Part shown: positions 56,930 to 64,000 of the stretch, one piece after another
How the letters are laid out: each line of letters starts with the position of its first letter
How positions within the stretch are numbered: position 1 is the stretch's first letter
Assembly (NCBI GenBank): GCA_963921195.1
Contig: OY992536.1
Span: 89,633,007 to 89,697,006, forward strand
From: Pegoplata infirma
Lineage: Eukaryota; Arthropoda; Insecta; Diptera; Anthomyiidae
DNA: 64,000 nt
Reading direction: 5' to 3'
Made by a program: the position numbers and the translations under genes
The notes under the pieces: generated by a model
Database searches by the model: none
What the model was told of the DNA's origin: nothing
Seen by the model: only the letters and a program-made list of their open reading frames with translations

Positions 56930-58807
56930 CACTCAAAATAATAACTCTGTAAAATACTCTGTAAAATGACTGTAACCTCAATTCAACAGATATTTGACAG
57001 AGTTTTCTGTCAAAATACAGATTTAAAGAAAATACTTTGTATTTTGTTGTGACAAAAAAACAAAGAGTCATCTGTTATATTACTTTTTACTTCGTAATCT
57101 TAATTTTACAGATAATTAACAGAGTTTTCTGCTAAAATACAGACCTAAGCAAAATACTTCGTATTTTTTTATAACTACACGCAGAAAAAAAACATGGTTG
57201 CGGTGATCATGATTTAAGAGCGTCATATTATGATTGGAAATATGATTGTAGCAATAATGTTAATATGGTTGAAGGCAACAAGGAATGTTAATCATTATAT
57301 GATTGCGGCAATAATGGCTTAAATGTTATATAATTATCATAATATGATTCCAGTTTAATATACATACAATTTTTTTTTTTAATTGAGAAAATATATTATG
57401 CTTTAATACCACACGTTTATAGAAATTCTTCATTACTTTTTTTTTTGATAAAGTTCACAACAATAATTTATTTTTTGTTTTTAAATGTTGTTTTTGTAAA
57501 TATGAAACCATTTTTATTAATTTTGTTTCAATTTACTGGCAACCTGCGTTTTACATCAATGATGTGCAATAAACTTATGGCATTTTTCTAAAAAATTTCA
57601 TCAACTATAACATTTTTGTCAGCTAACATTGAATGATTGTATAAACCATTAAGTTGTTGACAAAATCATAACATATTTGCTGCAATCATAACGTATTTGT
57701 TACAAAATTAAAATTATTGTCAGCAATTATAACACATTCAGTAAACAAAAAATACACAAAAAAACACAAATATTTCGATTTGAAGTTTTTATTTAAAATG
57801 GGAACATATTTTTAAACCGCACAATAAATTATATAAAGTAGCTTTTTGTATTTAATTTCCTTCTGCGTTGATCCAATTTTTTAACTCAAATTGCCTTAAA
57901 TTTTTTAAAGTACTAATTGTAAGTGGCGTCTTTGCGACCAACTGCTTGCTGTCAAAACACTAAACTGATGAATAAACCTGACAATGTTTGCAAAAACCAA
58001 TTTTTATTAAGTTGTGATTATCTAATGATTGTTATAATCATATTATGTTCAAATTTTTGGTGTGTCGAGAATATAATTAAATATAACATTGTTACAACAA
58101 CCATATTGTACTTTTGGATGTTGCAATTACTTTATCATGATTGAAGCGACTATCAAATGTCTAAAACAACCATATAAATGATTAAATACAATTTTAAAAA
58201 CAATAACTTGATTGCTGCAATCAAAACTAGGTTTAGAGATCATAGTATAGTTGCTGCGATCATGTCGCAACCATATTTTTTCTCTGCGTGTAAAAAAAAT
58301 TTTTGTTTTGAGTAGTTTTTGTTACCAAACATCAAAATTTTATCTGTATATTTTTATTTTTTGAGAAAAAGTTTAAATAGTAGCAAAAAAAGTTATCAAA
58401 AAAAATTTTTCAGAAATTTTATAAAAATTTTACAAAATAACATGCATTTAACTAAACTCTTTAAATTTACAGAGTTTTTTCTGTATTTTTTTTTGCATCA
58501 AATGTATTTTATTGGTTTATTTAACCAATATTTTACTAGAAACTCTGTAAATTAACAGTTTTTTTTTGTCCAAAGCATTTTACAGAGTTTAATAGTAAAA
58601 TTACAGAGTTTTCTCTGTAAAAAAGCTTTCATATTTAACTAATATTTTACTACAAACTCTGTAAATTAACAGTTTTTTTCTGTCAAAATCATTTTACAGA
58701 GTTTTTTAGTAAAATTACCAAGAAATGTTGTTAGCTGGAAAAGTATGGTGTACTCTGTTAAATTAGCAGAGTTTTTCTGTAATTTAACAGAGTTATTATT
58801 TTGAGTG
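56930..58807 (+). mobile_element. CACTC element split by a CACGCAG element
   Basis: The ends are CACTCAAAATAATAACTCTG in inverse, with TA outside (56928-56929, 58808-58809). Outer parts align closely to 53286-54081 in reverse. Confidence 0.9.
57178..58290. mobile_element. CACGCAGAAAAA element with ATGATTGC repeats
   Basis: The ends CACGCAGAAAAAAAACATGG and, reverse-complemented, CACGCAGAGAAAAAATATGG have TA outside (57176-57177, 58291-58292). The interior carries GCAATCAT/ATGATTGC and AATAATG words near both ends. The sister copy 53286-54081 lacks this segment, giving the empty site. Non-coding; the small frame at 57923 is not supported. Confidence 0.9.
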
Positions 58808-58809
58808 TA

Positions 58810-59244
58810 GTCTTTGAAAAAAAGTAAAAAATTGTAATTTTTACAATTCAAGCGATTATTAGTAGTATTAAATCTTTTATAATAGAACCTTCAACATCAG
58901 GTATTAAACTAAATTCTAATTTTTTTTTGTTTATAAAAATTGTCTCTTAATATTTTTAATAATTTTTTTAAAAAGGGTCCGAAATTGGGATATTTTTCAC
59001 ATATAATGGGCCAAAAATATTAAATTAGTGATAGTTGGATTTAGTTTTGTGGATTTTAAAAAAGTGTAGGATATCAGCTTCTATTTAGAAGAAAAAAGTC
59101 CAGACAATGCTCGGCCCTTATTTTATTCCCATTTTTGTGTAAAAAGTCTGGGTATCATTTATTAAACAAGAATGATGCATTTTTATTAATTAGGTGCAAG
59201 AAATGACATTTAATTATTTCGCAACGTTTATGGCGAGGGGAGGG
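58810..59244. other. tail of the Transib-like copy and spacer
   Basis: To about 59060 it matches the left part of 34197-36367. The remainder is not recognised. Confidence 0.4.
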
Positions 59245-60273
59245 TTCCCTTGTGGGCGCAGGGGTGGGCAACATCCAATTTTTACATTGCACCACTAATG
59301 ACATCAATATATAAAAAACAGATGGACCGATTTTTATGAAATTTAAACCAAAGATAGTACTAACCAAGCAGTAACCATGTGCCAAATTGAATTGAATGTT
59401 ATTTTTGCATGCTCCTCAATAACGCAAAAACTGTTGATTCGATTTTAACTAAATTTTCAGCACTGATAGTGTTAACCGAGTGCAGAACTATAGGCCATGT
59501 TATACTACGATTGGAAAAAGGGGCGTAAAATGCCACGCCACTTTGTCTGCCTGATTGCCAATCACGCAAAAACAGCTGAACCGATTCTCATGACATTTTC
59601 ACTACATATAGTGCTAACCAAGTGCATACGTAGGCCATATAAGATCATTATTGGAAAAAGGGATCAAAATTATAACGCCCTTTGTACTATACTGACCACG
59701 ATTGAACAAAGAGGCGTAAATTTCCAATCCCCTTTATTTCATACTGAACGTTATATCTGCCTGTTTTAAAATCACGCAAAAACGGATAAGCCGAATCTGT
59801 CACTACTGATGAACTAACCAAGAGGGAACTGTAGGTCATATGTAGAGCGCGATTCGGCAAAAGGGTATAAAATGTCACTCCCGTTTTTCATAAATAAAGA
59901 GTTATTTCCTCCTCTTTCGCAATCACACAAAAACGGCAAAACTGGTGTCAATGAAATTTGCAGCACAGATAGTACTAATCGAGGATGCAGCATGGAACTT
60001 TAGACTATCACGATTCGATAAAAATGCGTTAAATGACACGCCCCTTTGTACTATACTTAACGTGATGTCTGTCTGTTTCGAAATCACACAAAAACGGCTA
60101 AACGGTTTTTGTTGAGATTTCTCTATAGATAGAGCTAACCGAGGGTGGAACCAAAGGTTGCTAGCTGGACCCGGACCCGTGCTTTAATTTTGTCCGACAC
60201 TATAATTAAATTAAGATGCAATATAAAACCGTTTTTTCTTAGGGCCAGCAACGCGGACCGGGTATAGCTAGTA
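59245..60273 (-). repeat. ACTAGCTATACCCGG repeat element, copy 2 (inverted)
   Basis: This is the reverse complement of the 18091-21115 repeat without its foldback insert. It ends at 60273 with CCGGGTATAGCTAGTA and contains the same tandem units (GCACGCCCCTTTGTACTATAC-like, CCGAGGGTGGAACCAAAGG). Confidence 0.85.
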
Positions 60274-60332
60274 ATTATAATATAAACATATGTTATGGGT
60301 TCTTTCTTTGATAGCACATTATGGCACCTTTT

Positions 60333-60958
60333 TATACCCTCCAACCACAGTATGGGGGTATACTCAGTTTGTCATTCCGTTTGTAACGCATAAAAATATC
60401 GGTCGGGGACCCCATAAAGTATATATATTATTGATCTATGATCGATTTTAAGTCATTCTATGAATGTCCAAAATAAGAGAGCTAGACTCCTGAAAAATGG
60501 CACGAATGTGTCTCTTGGTCATAGGCCGGTTAAGTTCAGGAATGGGTAAAATCAGATCAGGGGGAAAAAAGTTCCCCCTTAAAGAACTTAAAAAAAGTCT
60601 CAAAAAACACAATTTTTTACAGATTTTTTTGCATTTTTGTTAAACAAATGAATTCTTTTTATGTCAGAAGGTGTTCAAAGTCCTGCACTTAGACCCCGGG
60701 GGCTACAAAATTAAGTTTTTTTGGGCCGCCCCCTTTTGAGGGCGTGGATTTAAAAAAATCATAAAAATTCTGAGTAAATGGTATTACTAAAGTTAGAAAA
60801 GCATAACAAATAAATTAGTTAACATTTATCGCGATGGGTAAGGTATCCCCAACCACCCCCACATAACCCCCCCCCCAAAAATGCCACTGAATTTTTTTAA
60901 ATATATTTTAACAGGGTATCAAAGATTCGGCACAGCCGAATTTAACACCCTCACTTGT
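60333..60958 (+). mobile_element. DINE-1/HINE-type Helentron element
   Basis: It starts TATACCCTCCAACCACAGTA, has TTTGTCATTCCGTTTG and ACCCCATAAAGTATATATAT, and ends with the hairpin TTCGGCACAGCCGAA and CACTTGT. It lacks the GTCY tract seen in other copies. Confidence 0.85.
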
Positions 60959-60971
60959 TTTTTTTTTTGAT

Positions 60972-61195
60972 TTTCGTATGGGCCATCCGTAGCATATATT
61001 AAGCATCGTGAAAAAATAACACGTGGTTTTATTCATATTTTTTTTCTTTAATGTTTAGGGGCCGCTACTGGGCCTCAAACATTGGTCGCAATTTTTTTTT
61101 TTTTTTCACACAATAAAAAAAAAAAAAAAATTGATTTTTATTTTTATTATAATTATTTTCTCACGGTGCTTAATACATATTCCGGGTGGCCCGGA
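60972..61195. mobile_element. small TIR element (GGGCCATCCG ends)
   Basis: GGGCCATCCG..ATATATTAAGCATCGTGA at the left mirrors the right end, which in inverse reads GGGCCACCCGG..ATGTATTAAGCACCGTGA. About 220 bp, non-coding. Confidence 0.7.
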
Positions 61196-62540
61196 AGTGT
61201 AAACGCTGTTCGATTTCTACTTGATTAAATGTCACAAAACTGTTAACAGCAAAATCGTTGCTGCTCGCATTCGCGAGATATCGTGAAATTAGTGCTTTTG
61301 TATTTTCTAAAATTTTGACAATGAAGTTTTTAAATATCTTTAAAATTTGCAATTTTAATTGTATTTATTTGCAGGTCACAAAACAGTTCACATCGAAATC
61401 TTATCTTCTCAATTTCGCTAGAAATCGCAAAATTAAATTTTATTTTTCACGTAAATTAGCAGTCAAGATATTGATTTATTTGAGCAGTTTTATCACCTTT
61501 AACCACATAAAATTTAAACTGCATCCAATATATCTGTCGTTTCTTGATTTTTTTCCTTTATTTTAGACACTTAAGAAAAAATAAATTAATTAATATAAAA
61601 GCTTGAACAGTAATTTTGCAATTTCTCGGGAAATTGATCATCTATAATTTTTATGCTGCAAATTCCACATTTTTGCATTTCACATTTTTGCATTCCACAT
61701 TTTTGTCGTTAATTGAAGTAAATGTTTTTACAGACCTAAAATATCACAAAGTAATGAATAAATAGTAGTTTAGCGAGTTTTTTTAGCAATATCTCGAAGA
61801 ATTGAGCAGCTAGAATTTAAATGTTAACAGCCTTATTACCTTTAATCAAAAGCAAATCAAACTGCATTTCGTGTTTTTACACAATGTAAAAGAAACTTCA
61901 TTTATTAATCAAAACAAGAAATACCACCAAAAAGCTGTTTTTCACTATTTCTCGCGAAAGTAAGCAGCTATAAATTTTTTGTGAGCAGTTTTAATTTCTT
62001 CCAACATGCTCAACTCAAACTGCATACCAATTTTCTTTATTATTTCTAAAGAACGGGTTTAAAAATATAAATAAAAAATAAAAAAATTTATATAATTACG
62101 CGATATCTCGCGAAATTTAACACCCACAATTTCGATGACAACAGCTGTGTGACCTTTGATCAAGCACAAGTAACCCTGCAATGCAGTGACTGCATACCAT
62201 ATTTTTACGAAATTTTAAAGAAACCTATCTAAAGATAAAAAACGAAAACAAAAACAGCAACAAAATAACTTCGCGATTTCTCGCGAACTAAAGAAGATAG
62301 GATTTTGTTATTTACTGTTTTGGGACCTTTAAATAAGTACAATTAAAACTATATACTAAGTTTTTGAAAATATTTCAATGTCAAAATTTTCAAAAATACA
62401 AGAACACTAATTTTGCGTTATCTCGCGATTGCGAGCAGCTACGATTTTGCTGTTAACAGTTTTGTGACATATAATCTTGTAGAAATCCAACTGCGCTTAC
62501 ACTTTTCATCGACACTAAAGTTCAACCTAAACATCGCTGA
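61195..62540. repeat. ~170-bp tandem units with TCTCGCGA words
   Basis: Diverged units carry CGCGATATCTCGCGAA-like, GAGCAGCTA..ATTTTG, GTTAACAGTTTTGTGACC and AACTGCAT words. The first unit (about 61195-61300) is inverted relative to the last (about 62400-62510), so the array is a foldback. Frames in it are not genes. Confidence 0.75.
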
Positions 62541-63365
62541 GGCTCACCGTGTATGGCCATTTAGATATAATTGTGGGAAAATTTATGAAAAAATTTTGAA
62601 AGGTCATAGGCAACCACGGTCAAAGTTGGAAAAAAATTACGTAGTTTTCATTGGAAAAATTTTTAAAAAATTCCAAATCCGCGATTTTTGTCAACAGATG
62701 CTGATTTTTAAACATAAAAATAATTTTTTTGTCCAAATTGGTCTCAAAAATTGAAAAATATTAAGTGTGTTTTCTAAAAAGTATTTAAAAAATGTATAAA
62801 AACACGATTTTGATCCAAAAATGCTGATCTACGATTTTGGTCCACGGATGCTGATCAGAATTTTCGGACTTAAATCGTGTTTTTATATTTTTTTAATATT
62901 TTTTAGAAAACAAAAGTTGGAAAATAGTGTGTGTTATCCAAAAAAAATTTAAAAAAAGTATAAAAACGCGATTTTGATCTAAAAATTCTGATTTGAGATT
63001 TTGGGCCACAGATTCTGATCAGCATTTTCGGACCAAAATTGTGTTTTTATATTTCTTTAATATTTTTAAGATAACACACTTAATATTTTGCAACATTTGA
63101 GACCAATTTGGATAAAAAAAAATAATTTTTAGGTTTAAAAATCAGCATCTCTTGGCCAAAATCGCGGTTTTAGAATATATTTCCAATAAAGTGTACCAAA
63201 CTTCCCACTTCTTGAACAGGATTTGGCTAAAAAAAATTCGGACATGAATTATGGTCCAAATACGTAATTTTTTCCAACTTTTACCGATGGTTTTCCACTA
63301 TAGATGACCTTGCAAAATTTTTTCATAAATTTTCCCACAATCAGCTTTAACATGGCCTTCGTTTG
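62540..63365. repeat. palindrome, arms ~400 bp, centre near 62930
   Basis: ATTGTGGGAAAATTTATGAA, AAAGTTGGAAAAAATTACG and TATAAAAACACGATTTTGATC blocks recur inverted on the far side. Unclassified foldback repeat. Confidence 0.75.
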
Positions 63366-63374
63366 CCAGGTATT

Positions 63375-63545
63375 ACGACATTAAATTCGAAAATTTAAAA
63401 TTGACGGTACGCCCTAATAAATAACCTTCGGGATATAACAAATCTCCTGAAATAACGAAGGGTCTAATATTATCCTTATAACGAGCTTTATCTGTCTAGC
63501 TATTTTGCAAGCGTTCTAAAGTATTGGTGGCATAAAGAGGTTAAG
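63375..63545 (-). pseudogene. unidentified coding-like relic
   Basis: The minus strand reads about 50 codons of balanced composition in one frame (LERLQNS, stop, TDKARYKDNIRPFV, GDLLYPEGYLLGRTVNFKF) between two stops, unlike the low-complexity frames elsewhere. Its stop codon TAG lies inside CTAGACAG, which could also be an acceptor, and GTAATA follows the last codons. It may be a decayed gene or element fragment or, less likely, an exon. I do not recognise the family. Confidence 0.35.
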
Positions 63546-64000
63546 GAAAATTTATTTTCGTTAATAAAATTTCCATAAATTTTTAAAAGTAATAACTTTA
63601 ATATAATATCAATAAAAATTTAATAACTTCTTAAACTTACATTAATCCAAACACATTAAAAATAGCTTGTTAACAATTAGCATACATATGTTTTTTAAAC
63701 AGAAATAAAATTAGCACCTTTGCGTATTAGCCAGACAAGGAAAAACAATAAAAATTAAAATTCGTTATTGATAAAATTCAATTTTGAATTTTTCAAAAAA
63801 TTCAATTTTGAATTTTAAATAAAATTCTAAAGAATTTTATTTTAAATTCTTAAAAGAAATAAAATTCTAAAAAATTTTATTTAAAATTCTTAAAAGAATT
63901 TTATTAATAAAAAAAAAAGAATTTTATTTTCATACAAATAAATATATTTCAAACAAGTAAATATTTTAATAATGTTCGAGTATTTCTATATATCAAGGTA
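63546..64000. repeat. AT-rich end with AAAATTC/GAATTTT palindromes
   Basis: At 63750-63935 AAAATTCAATTTTGAATTTT and AAATTCTAAAGAATTTTATT words form short overlapping palindromes. No gene. Confidence 0.6.

Larger units (their letters stand above)
56747..59060. mobile_element. second Transib-like copy, broken by nested elements
   Basis: It starts CGACCG then CACATTGGGTTGAAATG, like 34197. After the nested insertion it continues at about 58860-59030 with sequence matching 34440-34600 (ATAGAACCTTCAACATCAGG against ATGGAACCATCAAATTCAGG). The right end is not found. Confidence 0.5.

Noticed and set aside
58319..58555. 78-residue plus-strand frame
   Set aside because: It lies in the CACTC element and has a mirror in the sister copy at 53286-54081; low-complexity Phe/Leu/Lys content.

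Overview
The window looks like nuclear DNA from a higher (probably calyptrate) fly. It is very AT-rich. It carries a potassium-channel gene of the Drosophila Irk type with a 63-bp intron, GTAAGT donors and a CAAAATG start context, and it is full of DINE-1/HINE-type Helentron remnants, hAT, PIF/Harbinger, Tc1 and non-LTR elements. Species is not determinable from the sequence alone.

One host gene can be supported. An inwardly rectifying K+ channel (Kir/Irk) is on the minus strand. Two alternative first coding exons (40031-39711 and 33434-33244) both end two bases into a codon, and both fit the acceptor at 4083, which leads to exon 2 (4082-3808). A 63-bp intron and exon 3 (3744-2933) follow. 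The joined proteins would be about 453 and 425 residues. The rest of the 35.6-kb intron (39710-4083) and all of 40-64 kb is repeat DNA plus unrecognised spacer.

Region by region: 0.2-2.6 kb is a decayed 35-bp palindromic satellite. 2.9-4.1 kb holds the Kir pore and cytoplasmic exons. 4.2-7.4 kb is a satellite of roughly 105-145 bp with a PIF/Harbinger MITE inside it. 7.85-9.1 kb is an almost pure (AAAAT)n tract. 9.5-18 kb holds a hAT element with a transposase relic, a decayed LINE, a CACTC element and nested PIF/hAT MITEs. 18-24.5 kb has an ACTAGCTATACCCGG repeat split by a foldback element, T-rich DNA and a Helentron-type insertion. 24.9-28.3 kb is a foldback element whose arms are built of ~165-bp repeats and which carries a broken gene of an uncharacterised protein family. 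30.7-32.3 kb is a second hAT element. 34-38.3 kb has a Transib-like element inside the satellite, then a 16-bp satellite. 40.6-49.7 kb is a stack of elements nested several deep. 52.5-56.4 kb is a 3-kb hAT palindrome inside a CACTC element. 56.7-59 kb is a triple nest. 59.2-60.3 kb is an inverted copy of the 18-21 kb repeat. 61-63.4 kb is further tandem and foldback repeats.

The most unusual property is the number of long inverted-repeat elements whose termini and target duplications can be read directly, many nested so that the interrupted sequence can be checked against a sister arm or copy. The best candidate for something little described is the 24919-28303 foldback element, which ties an orphan multicopy protein family to a mobile element with 9-10-bp target duplications.
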